The notes: generated by a model not told the origin, from the letters alone. A stretch of DNA of 64,000 nucleotides from Burkholderia sp. NRF60-BP8 (GCF_001522585.2 NZ_CP013372.1:1612001-1676000), one strand, 5' to 3'. Counted from the first letter of the stretch, positions 40,101 to 49,544 are shown. Program-made: numbers and translations.

Positions 40101-41690
40101 ATGAAGCACCTGCTGTCCCGGCTGTTCGTCAGCGCCGCGCTCGTCGCGCTTGTTCCGGCGCTGCCGGCGCAGGCTGCCACGCCGCCCGGCATCTTCGTCG
40201 TCGCCACGCAACTGGGCGAATTCACGACCCTCGACCCGAGCGGGATCTACGAGCTGGTGCCGTCCGAATACGTCGCGAACACCTACGAACGGCTGGTGCG
40301 CGTCGACCTGAAGGACCCGACGCGCTTCGACGGACAGATCGCGCAATCGTGGACGGTCGGCGCAGACGGCGTGACCTACACGTTCAAGCTGCGCCCGGGC
40401 CTCACGTTCCACTCCGGCAACCCGGTCACCGCCGACGACGTCGCGTGGTCGCTGCAGCGCACCATCCTGCTCGACAAGGGGCCGGCCGGCGTGCTCGCCG
40501 ATCTCGGCCTCACGAAGGCGAACGTGATGCAGAAGGTGCGCGCGATCGATCCGCAAACCGTCGTGCTCGAAACCGACCGCAAGTACGCGCCGAGCTTCGT
40601 GCTCAACGTGCTGAGCGCGTGCCCGGCATCGGTGTTCGACAAGAAGCTGCTGCTGTCGCACCAGCAGGGCAACGATTTCGGCAGCGGCTGGCTGCGCACC
40701 AACGACGCGGGCTCGGGCCCGTACCAGCTCGTCAAGTGGACGCCGAACGAATCCATCGTGCTGCAGCGCTTCGACAAATACCGCACGCCGTATCCGATGA
40801 AACGCGTCGTGCTGCGTCACGTGCCCGAAGCGTCCGCGCAACGGCTGCTGCTGGAGAACGGCGACGCCGACGCCGCGCGCAACCTGAGCCCCGACAGCCT
40901 CGCCGCGCTGTCGAAGGCCGGCAAGATCAAGGTCGCGTCGTGGCCGGTGTCGGCCCTGCTGTACCTGAGCCTGAACACGAAGAACCCGAACCTCGCGAAG
41001 CCCGAGGTCCAGCAGGCGATGAAGTGGCTCGTCGATTACGACGGCATCCAGCGCAACATCGTCAGCACGACCTACAAGGTGCATCAGACCTTCCTGCCCG
41101 AGGGCTTCCTCGGCGCGTCGAACGCGCGACCCTACAAGCAGGACGTCGCGAAGGCGAAGGCGTTGCTCGCGAAGGCCGGCTTGCCGAACGGTTTCGACGT
41201 GACGATGGACATGCCGAACGACTATCCGTACCTCGAGATCGCGCAGGCGCTGCAGGCGAACTTCGCGCAGGGCGGCATCCGCGTGAAGCTGATCCCCGGC
41301 GACGCGAAGCAGGCGATCGGCAAGTACCGCGCGCGCCAGCACGACATCTTCATCGGCGAATGGTCGCCCGACTACATGGACCCGAACAGCAACGCGCGCG
41401 GTTTCGCGTGGAATCCGGACAACTCGGACCAGTCGCCGACCAAGATGCTCGCGTGGCGCAACGGCTGGGACATTCCGCAACTGACGAAGGACACCGAGGC
41501 CGCGCTCGTCGAGCCGTCGCCCGCGAAGCGCGCGCAGCGTTACGAGGCGCTGCAGAAGGCCGTGCTCGCAAACTCGCCGTTCATCATCATGTTCGAGAAG
41601 GTCGTGCAGGTCGCCACGCGCCCCGGCGCGACCGGACCGGAAATCGGGCCGATCAACGACCTCGTGTCATACCGCACGCTCGCGAAATAA
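40101..41690 (+). CDS. Orphan dipeptide/peptide ABC substrate-binding protein
   Basis: 529 residues. Signal peptide MKHLLSRLFVSAALVALVPALPAQA. SBP family 5: 'FTTLDPSGIYELVPSEYVANTYERLV', 'SWTVGADGVTYTFKLRPGLTFHSGNPVTADDVAWS', C-terminal 'EKVVQVATRPGATGPEIGPINDLVSYRTL'. No permease or ATPase genes follow. It is clearly similar along its whole length to the binding protein at 49545, so it may feed the same transporter with a different peptide, or be left from a duplication. Confidence 0.85.
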   Translation: MKHLLSRLFVSAALVALVPALPAQAATPPGIFVVATQLGEFTTLDPSGIYELVPSEYVANTYERLVRVDLKDPTRFDGQIAQSWTVGADGVTYTFKLRPGLTFHSGNPVTADDVAWSLQRTILLDKGPAGVLADLGLTKANVMQKVRAIDPQTVVLETDRKYAPSFVLNVLSACPASVFDKKLLLSHQQGNDFGSGWLRTNDAGSGPYQLVKWTPNESIVLQRFDKYRTPYPMKRVVLRHVPEASAQRLLLENGDADAARNLSPDSLAALSKAGKIKVASWPVSALLYLSLNTKNPNLAKPEVQQAMKWLVDYDGIQRNIVSTTYKVHQTFLPEGFLGASNARPYKQDVAKAKALLAKAGLPNGFDVTMDMPNDYPYLEIAQALQANFAQGGIRVKLIPGDAKQAIGKYRARQHDIFIGEWSPDYMDPNSNARGFAWNPDNSDQSPTKMLAWRNGWDIPQLTKDTEAALVEPSPAKRAQRYEALQKAVLANSPFIIMFEKVVQVATRPGATGPEIGPINDLVSYRTLAK

Positions 41691-41836
41691 TCGCGGCCGC
41701 CTGCACGCGCGGCCACACCGCCGTGCAGGTAATCGCCGCGGGCCGCAGGGCCGGCGCCGGCCCGTGCGGCGGCGGCGAACTACAATGACCTGCATCGCGC
41801 GGATACCGCGCCGGGCACACGTAACGGGACGAGAAC

Positions 41837-43090
41837 ATGCATTCGAGCGAGCACGCAGTGTGCGTGGCGATCAACGACAACAACCGCGCGTGGTACGAAA
41901 TGCTCGTGCCGTTCCTGCTGTCGCTGCGGCACGCCGGCTACGACGGGCGGATCGCGGTAATCGGCTACGGGCTGTCCGAGCGCAAGCGGCAGATTCTCGC
42001 GAGCCAGTCGGTCGACGTGATCGACGCGTCGAGCGCCTATGCGCTGCCGGTCGGCCGCTTCATCGAGGCCGCCGAGTATTGCGCGCGCCATCCGCAGATC
42101 CGCAAGCTCGCGCTGTACGACGCGGACATCTGGTTCTGCGCGCCGCAGTTCGACCTGTTCTCGCAGATCGGCGACGACCGCATCCACGTGTGCCCCGACC
42201 CGCTGTTCTGCACGTTCGTCGTCACGCCGCTGATCGGCGAGCGGCGCGACCATCACTGGCGCCTCGTCGTCGACGAAGTCAATGCGCGCCACGGCGGTGC
42301 GCTGCAGGCCGGGCTCGTCGCCGGCACCGCCGACGCATGGGCGCGGTATGCCGACCACCTGCGCGACTGCATCGCCCGCATCGGCACCGATTTCCAGGAA
42401 TGCTTCGGCATCGATACGACGTTCCTGCATCTGTGGAGCGCGCAAGGCGAAACGGCGCTGCTCGACCCGGTCCAGAACTTCGTCAGCAAGTACGGCATTC
42501 ACGAATCGTTCGATGCGGGCAGCGGCAAGACGACGCTCAGGTATCACGGCGAGCCGATCCGTGCACTGCACATGACCGGCGACATCCGCTTCCTCGACCG
42601 GTGGCGCTACTACACGAACCACGCCGATGCCGCGCTGCGCGACGGCACGCCGTTCGCGCTGTCGGACGGCACGCCGGCCCCGTCCGATGCGCTCGCCGCA
42701 CGCATCGCGGCGGCGGATTACGTGCGCTCGGCCGGGCTGACCGTTGCGTCCGCGGCGCTCGAGACGAGCGCGGGCGCCTACCTGCAGGCGATCGACGAAC
42801 CGGGCGGCACGATGCTCGTCGGCAGCGGAAACCATGAAATCGTGTTCGCCGCGACCCGCGACATCGCACGGCTGAACGTCTACGTCACGCACCCGTCCGG
42901 CTCGCCGTCGCCGCTGCTGTGCGAGGTGCGGGTCGACGGCCACCCGCAGCGCAAAGGCACCGAACTGATGGCGCATTTCTGGTACCGGATAGCGGCCGGC
43001 GCCGTCGTCACGCTGCGCGCGACGAGCCTCGGCGGCCAGCAGTGCAACGCGATCTGGCGGCTGCGCGAAGCGCCGGACATGCAGCAGTAA
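41837..43090 (+). CDS. Putative glycosyltransferase-like protein
   Basis: 417 residues. N-terminal 'VCVAINDNNRAWYEMLVPFLLSLRHAGYDGRIAVIGYGLS' and 'IRKLALYDADIWFCAP' (DxD-type DAD) are suggestive of a GT-A fold. The C-terminal ~100 residues are beta-rich ('GTMLVGSGNHEIVF', 'LNVYVTHPSG', 'LLCEVRVDGHPQRKGTEL'). No membrane segment. No sugar or cell-wall genes adjoin, so the acceptor is open. The enzymatic assignment is tentative. Confidence 0.45.
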   Translation: MHSSEHAVCVAINDNNRAWYEMLVPFLLSLRHAGYDGRIAVIGYGLSERKRQILASQSVDVIDASSAYALPVGRFIEAAEYCARHPQIRKLALYDADIWFCAPQFDLFSQIGDDRIHVCPDPLFCTFVVTPLIGERRDHHWRLVVDEVNARHGGALQAGLVAGTADAWARYADHLRDCIARIGTDFQECFGIDTTFLHLWSAQGETALLDPVQNFVSKYGIHESFDAGSGKTTLRYHGEPIRALHMTGDIRFLDRWRYYTNHADAALRDGTPFALSDGTPAPSDALAARIAAADYVRSAGLTVASAALETSAGAYLQAIDEPGGTMLVGSGNHEIVFAATRDIARLNVYVTHPSGSPSPLLCEVRVDGHPQRKGTELMAHFWYRIAAGAVVTLRATSLGGQQCNAIWRLREAPDMQQ

Positions 43091-43108
43091 GCGCCCGCAC
43101 GCACGCAT

Positions 43109-44416
43109 TCAATCGAACGCGGCCCATACAAGGTACGCATTCAGCCCGACGATCACGACCGTCGCCGCGCCGGCGACGATTCGCAGCGGCATCCGCATCG
43201 CGTAAGCGCCCATCACGTCCTTGCGCGCCGACAGCACCACCAGCGCGATCATCGGCATCGGCAACACGAAGCTCAGCACGACCTGGCTCGCCACCATCGC
43301 GCGCGTCACGTCGCAGCCGAGCACGACCACCGCGAACGCGGGCGCGATCGTCACCGCGCGCCGCACCCAGATCGACAGGCGGCGGTGGATGAAGCCCTGC
43401 ATCACGACCTGCCCGGCCATCGTGCCGACCACCGAGCTCGACACGCCCGACGTCAGCAGCGCGACGAGAAACAGCGCGCCGGCCGCCGGCCCGAGCACCG
43501 GGACCAGCGTGTGATACGCATCGCCGATGTCGGTCATGCCCGGCGCGGCCACGCGGAACGCCGACGACGCCATCATCACCATCGCGAGATTCACGAATCC
43601 GGCAAGCCCGAGCGCGATCGCGACCTCACGGTTCGAGAAACGCACGAGCCGCCGCCGCTGCGCGTCGTCGCGCGGCGCGGTGCGATCCTGCGTGAGGCCC
43701 GAATGCAGATACAGTGTGTGCGGCATGATCGTCGCGCCGATGATCCCGACTGCGATCGTCAGCGCCGCATGATCCGGAATCTGCGGGACCACCAGGTGGA
43801 ACGCGGCCGCACGCCAGTCCTGCGGCGCGATCAGCAACTCGCCGAGATAGCACGCGCCGATCACGCCGACCAGCGCCGCGATCGCCGCTTCGAGCGGCCG
43901 GAAGCCGCGCTTTTCGAGCGCGAGGATCGCGCAGGTCGCGAACGCGGTCGCGACCATCCCCGCGAACAGCGACAGGTGGCACAACAATCCGAACGCGAGC
44001 GCGCCGCCGAGGAATTCGGCGAGGTCGGTCGCCATCGCGGCGATCTCGGATGCGATCCACATGGCCCACACGACCGGCGCGGGAAAGCGGTCGCGACACA
44101 GTTCGGCGAGATTGCGGCCGGTCACGATGCCGAGCTTCGCCGACATCGCCTGGAACAGCATCGCGATCGCGTTCGCGGCCAGCACGACCCACAGCAGCCG
44201 GTAGCCGTATGCGGCGCCGGCCTGGATGTTGGTCGCGAAGTTGCCGGGGTCCATGTAGCCGATCGATGCGATCACGGCCGGGCCGACGAACGGCAGCAGC
44301 GCGGCGACGCCGGTGCGGCGCCCTTCCAGCGCGGCGCGCGCCGCGCCGTCGGCGTGCTCGGTGGGCCGGCCCGGCAGCGCGAAGCCGCCGGCAGGTTTGC
44401 TCGGGACGGGAAGCAT
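43109..44416 (-). CDS. mntH: Nramp-type Mn(II)/proton symporter
   Basis: 435 residues, 11 predicted membrane segments. Metal-site motif in helix 1 'SIGYMDPGNFATNIQAG' (DPGN) and helix 6 'GATIMPHTLYLHSGLTQ' (MPH) are both intact. It imports manganese (or iron) across the inner membrane. It lies 93 bases downstream of a manganese-type oxalate decarboxylase on the same strand, so joint expression is likely. Confidence 0.9.
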   Translation of the reverse strand: MLPVPSKPAGGFALPGRPTEHADGAARAALEGRRTGVAALLPFVGPAVIASIGYMDPGNFATNIQAGAAYGYRLLWVVLAANAIAMLFQAMSAKLGIVTGRNLAELCRDRFPAPVVWAMWIASEIAAMATDLAEFLGGALAFGLLCHLSLFAGMVATAFATCAILALEKRGFRPLEAAIAALVGVIGACYLGELLIAPQDWRAAAFHLVVPQIPDHAALTIAVGIIGATIMPHTLYLHSGLTQDRTAPRDDAQRRRLVRFSNREVAIALGLAGFVNLAMVMMASSAFRVAAPGMTDIGDAYHTLVPVLGPAAGALFLVALLTSGVSSSVVGTMAGQVVMQGFIHRRLSIWVRRAVTIAPAFAVVVLGCDVTRAMVASQVVLSFVLPMPMIALVVLSARKDVMGAYAMRMPLRIVAGAATVVIVGLNAYLVWAAFD

Positions 44417-44509
44417 GGTGGAGTTTCCGTTCGAATGAGTAAGACCGATTCGGGCGCACGTGCCGCGGCCGGCTTGCCGGCTGCCGGCCGTGGCGGGACG
44501 ATGGCGGCG

Positions 44510-45766
44510 TTACAGCGGCACGACGTCGGGGCGATTGCGCGGAAACTGCGCGATCACGTCCGGCGCGACGTTCAGGTGCGCTTCGACGAGCTTCGGCGGC
44601 GTATGCGCGAGCCAGTCGGACAACGACACCTCCGCATAGCGGTCGGTCTTGAAGATCTCGAGGAACACGAGGTCGGTCCGGCCGGTGTTCTGCACGTAGT
44701 GACCGAGGCTCTTCTTCACATAGCCGACGTCGCCCGCGCGGAAGTCGGCCGTCTGCGCCTTCGGCCCCGTGTCGAACACCGTCATCCGCGCCTCGCCTTG
44801 CAGGTAGTACTGCCATTCGTCGGCGTTCGGGTGCCAGTGCAGCTCGCGCATGCCGCCCGGATGCACGGTCACGAGCGCCGCCGCGACGGTCGTCGACACG
44901 GTGAAGTTGGTGCTGTCCGCGATCCGCACCTCGCCGCCGCGCGTCTTCCTGACCGGCTTCATGTCGCCGAGCGAAAAGACGAACGGATGCGGCGGCGCAC
45001 CGGCCGACGCGGCCGACGCGCGCTGCGCGTCCGCGAGCGGGCCCGGCTCGTCGCCCTGGAAAATCCACAGGTTGTCGAGCGGCACGTTCCTGAATGCGTC
45101 GGCCGGCACGCCGAAGTTGAGCGCGAGCACGTCGGGCGGCGTATGCGCGATCCAGTCGGTCAGCAACAGCGTGTTGAATTCCGATGCGCGGCCGTTATCG
45201 AATGCGAGCAGGAATTCGGCGCCGTCGCTGCCGAGGCCCTGCAGCGAATGCGGCAGGCCGGGCGGGAAATACCAGAGATCGCCGGTCTTGACGTCCTGCA
45301 CCGACGGCCGGCCGAGCTCGTCGAGCACCGTGATCCGGCAGCGGCCGTCGAGCATGATGGCCCACTCGGCCTGCTGGTGCCAGTGCATCTCGCGAATGCC
45401 GCCGCGCGTCAGCCGCATGTTGACGCCGGAAATGGTTTCGGAAATCGCGAAATCGTCCTGCGTCACTTCGCGCGCCCAGCCGCCATTTTGAATGCGTTTA
45501 TGGGCATTATTGAAAGACGCCCAGAATAACGGCATCCCGTTGATATCGGTGGCCGGCGGATCCTGAAAAGACGGAAATTGATTGGCGATGGCCGGATTTT
45601 TAGGCCCCGGGTCGGTCAGGCTCTGGCGATTGCGTGCATTCACCGCGCCTTCCGGCGGGCTGTCCGGATTGCCGAACGAGGCGGCCTTGGCCGATACCGC
45701 GATGCCCGCCGCAGCAATGGCGCCGGCCGTACTTGCCAGCATTTTGCGTCGAGAAAGATTCGTCAT
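44510..45766 (-). CDS. oxdC: Bicupin oxalate decarboxylase, Tat-exported
   Basis: 418 residues. N-terminal twin-arginine signal (LSRRKMLASTAGAIAAAG). Two cupin domains each with a metal site: H128-x-H130...E134 and H173 in the first (REMHWHQQAEW, LPHSLQ); H300-x-H302...E307 and H346 in the second (RELHWHPNADEW, LGHYVQ). The lid next to the first site has SEFNT (195-199), keeping the Glu that acts as proton donor in decarboxylases. It should split oxalate to formate and CO2 in the periplasm using Mn. GAGGAAATC precedes the ATG. Confidence 0.85.
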   Translation of the reverse strand: MTNLSRRKMLASTAGAIAAAGIAVSAKAASFGNPDSPPEGAVNARNRQSLTDPGPKNPAIANQFPSFQDPPATDINGMPLFWASFNNAHKRIQNGGWAREVTQDDFAISETISGVNMRLTRGGIREMHWHQQAEWAIMLDGRCRITVLDELGRPSVQDVKTGDLWYFPPGLPHSLQGLGSDGAEFLLAFDNGRASEFNTLLLTDWIAHTPPDVLALNFGVPADAFRNVPLDNLWIFQGDEPGPLADAQRASAASAGAPPHPFVFSLGDMKPVRKTRGGEVRIADSTNFTVSTTVAAALVTVHPGGMRELHWHPNADEWQYYLQGEARMTVFDTGPKAQTADFRAGDVGYVKKSLGHYVQNTGRTDLVFLEIFKTDRYAEVSLSDWLAHTPPKLVEAHLNVAPDVIAQFPRNRPDVVPL

Positions 45767-46182
45767 GATTTCCTCTTCATTCTTGCGATCGAGAGAATTC
45801 CGGTTACGGAATACTTGCCGTTTTCGGATTATCGAAAATCAAACATCCCGTGACGCAAGTTAAATCCAAATCACAGAAAAACTTAAATGAATTATTAACC
45901 TGAATTAATGACTTAATCTGATCGACTTTAATTTTGTAATTATTGCGGTGCGGAGGAACGCCGGGCGGCGGCGGATGTCGGCGAATCGGTGGGGTGCGGT
46001 GAATGCGGAAATACGACCGCGGCAGGTCGTGACGTCGCGCATGGCGACGGGAAGCAATCGAGGCGCGCCACGTGCCATCGCCGATGCGATGCAGCCGATT
46101 CGGAGAACCGATCGTGAAAAACGGAAAACGGGTGAACGCCGATCCGGCGACCACCGGCTAACCGGGCCGCGTCGGGCGCGGC
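45767..46182. other. AT-rich promoter region of oxdC
   Basis: 416 bases between oxdC and the end of hipA. Bases ~45,800-45,945 are far more AT-rich than the surrounding chromosome and probably hold the oxdC promoter. The rest (45,950-46,182) shows no supported gene. Confidence 0.5.
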
Positions 46183-47517
46183 TTACTCCCGCGGCATGTC
46201 GGCGAGCCGCTGCGCGGCGAACCGCAATCCGCCCAGGATGCGCTCCGCGACCCTGGCCGGAAAGCCGGGAGGCAGTGCCGCGCCGACCGACTCGATCACG
46301 TTCGGCGTCGCGGCGACGAGCCGTTCGACGATCGGCGTCGCGATATCGCCGAGCAGGCAATATTCGGCCATCGCGGCAAAGTGCCGTCGCGTGATATCGC
46401 GCATTGCATAGTGCTTGCGCTTGCCGTGCACGGCCATCGCGAGCTTCGCCTTGTGCCACGACCACTGGTTCGCGCCATCGCCTTCGACCGGCCAGATCGA
46501 CATCACGTCATAGAGCGGCGTGAGGCGGAAACGGCCGCCCGGCAGCAGCCGCAGGCTGAAATTCTTCGCATGCCCGTCCGGCGCAGCGAGCATCCAGAAC
46601 ACGATCAGGGCGGCGAACAGCGTGTCGAGATCCTCGCGCGCCGTCTCCGAACGGCGCAGCAGGCCGGCCAGATCGGGTACGCCGGGGCCGCCCTGCGACT
46701 CGTACTTCAGGTGAGGCGGCACGCCGAGCGCCTGGCAGAAATCTTCCTGCGGCAAGCGCAACAGCCATCCGCCGTCGCGATGCAACACCCGATCGAACCG
46801 TTCGACCGACAGTACCTTGTGCGCGCCGAAACGCACGATTTCAGCACGCGCCGCCGGCAGGCCGAACGCGCGCAGGATCGCGAGACACAGCCACTCGTTC
46901 TCGACGGAGGCCGTGAGATCGGCGCGCTTGTTGCCGACCAGCCCGAGCGGCAACTTGAGAATATGCGTCGTCGGCGTGGCGCCGTGCGGACGCATCCAGC
47001 GCCCGTCGTGAAACAGCAGTGCGGTCTTTTCCTGCGCACCGGCGAGCGACAACCGGAAATCGTCGTCGTCCTCGCCCCCCGTCGCCACGCCGCTCGCCTG
47101 ATCGAGCACGCGGGCGACGTCCTCGTCCGACAGCGGCGTGCCGTCGATGCGATCGAGGCCGGTTGGCGCATCGTCTTCGCCGAGCAATTGCACCGCCCCG
47201 ACGCAATCACGACCGAGCGCGGCAAGCAGATCGAACGGCTCGGTCGTCGCGGTGCCGAACCGGGCGGCCAATCGGCGCCGAATGGCGTCGCTGTCCGGAA
47301 GCAGGTTGTCGAAGTAATGATTGACGCGTTCGCCACGCAACGGGGCATCGCCGACACCGAACGGCAGCGACAACGACAACGGGCGGCCGACGGCCGACTG
47401 CTTCCAGCCGGCGTCGTACAGCAGTTCCATGTCGCCGCGCACGGGAATCCGCCATGTGCCGACCCTCTGGCCGTTCGTCCAGATCGACAGCGCGCGCGTG
47501 TGCGATTTGCGGCCCAT
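46183..47517 (-). CDS. hipA: HipA-type serine/threonine kinase toxin
   Basis: 444 residues. N-terminal 'LSIWTNGQRVGTWRI' and 'RPLSLSLPF', then 'VNHYFDNLLPDSDAIRRRLA' as in HipA; P-loop-like 'FRLSLAGAQEKTALL'; ATP/substrate part 'THILKLPLG', 'NEWLCLAILRAFGLPAA'; catalytic 'DGHAKNFSL' and 'LTPLYDVMS'. HipA kinases phosphorylate tRNA synthetases and cause dormancy. Partner hipB lies 3 bases upstream. Motifs look intact. Confidence 0.88.
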   Translation of the reverse strand: MGRKSHTRALSIWTNGQRVGTWRIPVRGDMELLYDAGWKQSAVGRPLSLSLPFGVGDAPLRGERVNHYFDNLLPDSDAIRRRLAARFGTATTEPFDLLAALGRDCVGAVQLLGEDDAPTGLDRIDGTPLSDEDVARVLDQASGVATGGEDDDDFRLSLAGAQEKTALLFHDGRWMRPHGATPTTHILKLPLGLVGNKRADLTASVENEWLCLAILRAFGLPAARAEIVRFGAHKVLSVERFDRVLHRDGGWLLRLPQEDFCQALGVPPHLKYESQGGPGVPDLAGLLRRSETAREDLDTLFAALIVFWMLAAPDGHAKNFSLRLLPGGRFRLTPLYDVMSIWPVEGDGANQWSWHKAKLAMAVHGKRKHYAMRDITRRHFAAMAEYCLLGDIATPIVERLVAATPNVIESVGAALPPGFPARVAERILGGLRFAAQRLADMPRE

Positions 47518-47520
47518 CGC

Positions 47521-47769
47521 TTACCACTCGGCGGCGGCGGCGTCGCGCCCGTCCTTGGTGCGAATGCTGAGTTCAAGACCGTACAGCGCGGTCAACTCCA
47601 GCAATTGCCTGAGCGACAGGCTTTCGGTACGCGTGGTCTCGAGCAGCGACAGCCGCGACTGGCCCACGCCGATTCGCACGGCCGCTTCGGCTTGCGTCAG
47701 GCCCTTGGCCTGACGCGCCGAAGACAGGATTTCGCCCAGTTGCGCGGGCGTATTGACGATGAAATTCAC
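47521..47769 (-). CDS. hipB: HipB-type antitoxin/repressor
   Basis: 82 residues from a GTG at 47769, whose protein starts M/V-NFIVNTPAQLGEI as other HipB proteins do; an ATG farther up would extend into the operator. HTH: 'LSSARQAKGLTQAEAAVRIGVGQSRLSLLE'. HipB blocks HipA and represses the operon through upstream repeats. Confidence 0.82.
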   Translation of the reverse strand: MNFIVNTPAQLGEILSSARQAKGLTQAEAAVRIGVGQSRLSLLETTRTESLSLRQLLELTALYGLELSIRTKDGRDAAAAEW

Positions 47770-47813
47770 GGCGCGTATTCCTGTAGGCAATATGCGCAGT
47801 ATATTCCTGACAG

Positions 47814-47873
47814 GCATAAACGCAAATTATTCCCCACATGCATAAACGCAAAATATGCATGACAGGCATAAAA
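47814..47873 (-). promoter_or_regulatory. Direct-repeat operator upstream of hipBA
   Basis: GCATAAA occurs three times exactly 26 bases apart (47814, 47840, 47866). The first two copies extend to GCATAAACGCAAA followed by TTAT/ATAT. The second is also framed by ATGCAT on both sides. Probable HipB binding sites. Confidence 0.65.
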
Positions 47874-47967
47874 AGAGGCCTGCGCGCCGACACCCCGCTT
47901 TTGGACCGACCCTATCAGTCATCCTCACACCATAGTTTTTATCCGCTGGCGCGAATGATTTTGGCTT

Positions 47968-48012
47968 TGTTAGATGGATGACATTCGATCCATTGACGAC
48001 AACAATCTAACA
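47968..48012 (+). promoter_or_regulatory. Inverted repeat before the RpiR gene
   Basis: TGTTAGAT (47968-47975) and ATCTAACA (48005-48012) form an 8-bp inverted repeat 29 bases apart, ending 4 bases before the rpiR start. Likely an autoregulatory site of the RpiR protein. Confidence 0.5.
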
Positions 48013-48016
48013 TCCG

Positions 48017-48901
48017 ATGACTTGCGCGTTCGCCCGTACCGTCGAATCCCGCTTTGCCGAGCTGACGCCGACGGCCAAGCGCATCGCGAGCTACATGCTC
48101 GCGAACCTCGATCGGCTCGGGCTCGAGACGGCCGACCAGATCGCGCAGCAGGCCGGCACCAGCGGTATCTCGGTCGGGCGCTTTCTTCGCAGCGTCGGCT
48201 ACCGCAATCTCGACGACCTGAAGCGCGAACTGCGCGGCGGCGGCGATCGTCCGTGGATGATCACCGACCGGCTCGACGAATACCGCCGCGTCGCGGGCAC
48301 GCAACCGGCCGAACGCAACCGCGGCAACGGGAGTGACGGCCCGCTCGCGTCGTCGCTCGAGCGCGAGCTCGACGCGATCCGCCACGTGTACCGCCTGGCC
48401 GAAGGCCCGGTGTTCGCGCAGGTCGCCGACCGCATCGCGCAGGCCGACGCCGTGTTCATCCTCGGCATCCAGTCGACGCGCGGCATCAGCAACGCATTCA
48501 GCAGCTACCTCGAATACCTGCGCCCGCGCGTGTTCTATTCCGACGGCCAGTCGGGCTCGTACGTCGATTCGCTGAATTCCGAATTCGAGCGGCCGTACTG
48601 CGTCGTCACCGATACGCGCGCGTATTCGCGCAGCGCGCGCCGCTATTGCCAGGCGGCCGCCGAGCTCGGCCAGCCGTTCGCGCTGGTCACCGATCTGTCG
48701 TGCCCGTGGGCGCGCGAATGGCCGGCCGACCTGCTGCAGGTGAAGACCGACGTCGGCCAGTTCTGGGATTCGCTCGCACCGCTCACCTGTCTGTTCAACC
48801 TGCTGATCACGGCCGTGGTCGACCGCCTCGGCCCCGCGATCGACCGGCGCGTCGCGCGCAACCGCGAACTGCAGCGCACGTTCGACCAATTCGAATCATG
48901 A
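48017..48901 (+). CDS. MurR/RpiR-family regulator
   Basis: 294 residues. N-terminal HTH_6 domain (FARTVESRFAELTPTAKRIASYMLANL...ADQIAQQAGTSGISVGRFLRSVGY, ~1-75) and a C-terminal SIS domain (~115-260; 'ADAVFILGIQSTRGISNAFSSYLEYLRP'), which binds phosphosugars in known members. First gene of an operon with a D-Ala-D-Ala dipeptidase and a peptide transporter; the stop overlaps the next start by ATGA. It probably senses a cell-wall fragment. Confidence 0.88.
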   Translation: MTCAFARTVESRFAELTPTAKRIASYMLANLDRLGLETADQIAQQAGTSGISVGRFLRSVGYRNLDDLKRELRGGGDRPWMITDRLDEYRRVAGTQPAERNRGNGSDGPLASSLERELDAIRHVYRLAEGPVFAQVADRIAQADAVFILGIQSTRGISNAFSSYLEYLRPRVFYSDGQSGSYVDSLNSEFERPYCVVTDTRAYSRSARRYCQAAAELGQPFALVTDLSCPWAREWPADLLQVKTDVGQFWDSLAPLTCLFNLLITAVVDRLGPAIDRRVARNRELQRTFDQFES

Positions 48902-49482
48902 GCGAGCCCACCCTGCCGATGAACGATCACCGTCTCGTCGAAATCACGCCCGCCACGCATCGCGTCGATATCGAGCTCGTCTATGCGACCGCGCGCAATC
49001 TGACCGGCAAGCCGATCTACCGCAACGCGCACTGTCTGCTGCTCGAGCCGGCCGAAGCCGCATTGCGCCGCGCAGTCGACGTCGCCGCGCAGGCCGGCTT
49101 CACGCTGCGCATCTACGACGCCTACCGGCCGCCGCAGGCGCAGCAGGTCCTGTGGGACTTCCTGCCCGATCCGAACTTCGTCGCCGATCTCGGCCGCGGC
49201 TCGAATCACAGCCGCGGCACCGCGCTCGACCTGACGCTCGTCGGCGCGGACGGCGCGCCGCTCGACATGGGCACCGGCTTCGACGAGATGGTCGCCGCAT
49301 CGGGCCACTTTCATGCGGGACTGCCCGAGCAAGTACAACGCAATCGCCTGCTGCTGCTCGGCGTGATGCACGCGGCCGGCTTCGCGCACATCGACAGCGA
49401 ATGGTGGCACTACGAACTGCCCGGCTCTCGCGCGTTGCCGCAGATCGACGACGCGGCGAGCGGCCCGTGGCGCCTGATGTAA
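48898..49482 (+). CDS. ddpX: D-alanyl-D-alanine dipeptidase (VanX/DdpX)
   Basis: 194 residues from ATG 48898 (ATGA overlap). M15D metallopeptidase motifs: 'LRIYDAYRPPQAQQ', zinc ligands in 'SNHSRGTALDLTL' (SxHxxGxAxD) and 'SEWWHYEL' (ExxH). It cuts D-Ala-D-Ala so that the amino acid can be reused. No signal peptide: cytoplasmic, as suits uptake first and hydrolysis later. Not expected to give vancomycin resistance in a Gram-negative. Confidence 0.9.
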   Translation: MSEPTLPMNDHRLVEITPATHRVDIELVYATARNLTGKPIYRNAHCLLLEPAEAALRRAVDVAAQAGFTLRIYDAYRPPQAQQVLWDFLPDPNFVADLGRGSNHSRGTALDLTLVGADGAPLDMGTGFDEMVAASGHFHAGLPEQVQRNRLLLLGVMHAAGFAHIDSEWWHYELPGSRALPQIDDAASGPWRLM

Positions 49483-49544
49483 CGACGAAGCACGCCCCCC
49501 TTTTCCGTTCACGTTCAACGACTTCAACGACCGATGGAGCGCAC

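Noticed and set aside
39291..41480. 729-codon minus-strand frame opposite the orphan binding protein
   Set aside because: Same GC-bias artefact; the plus-strand gene has a signal peptide and family motifs.
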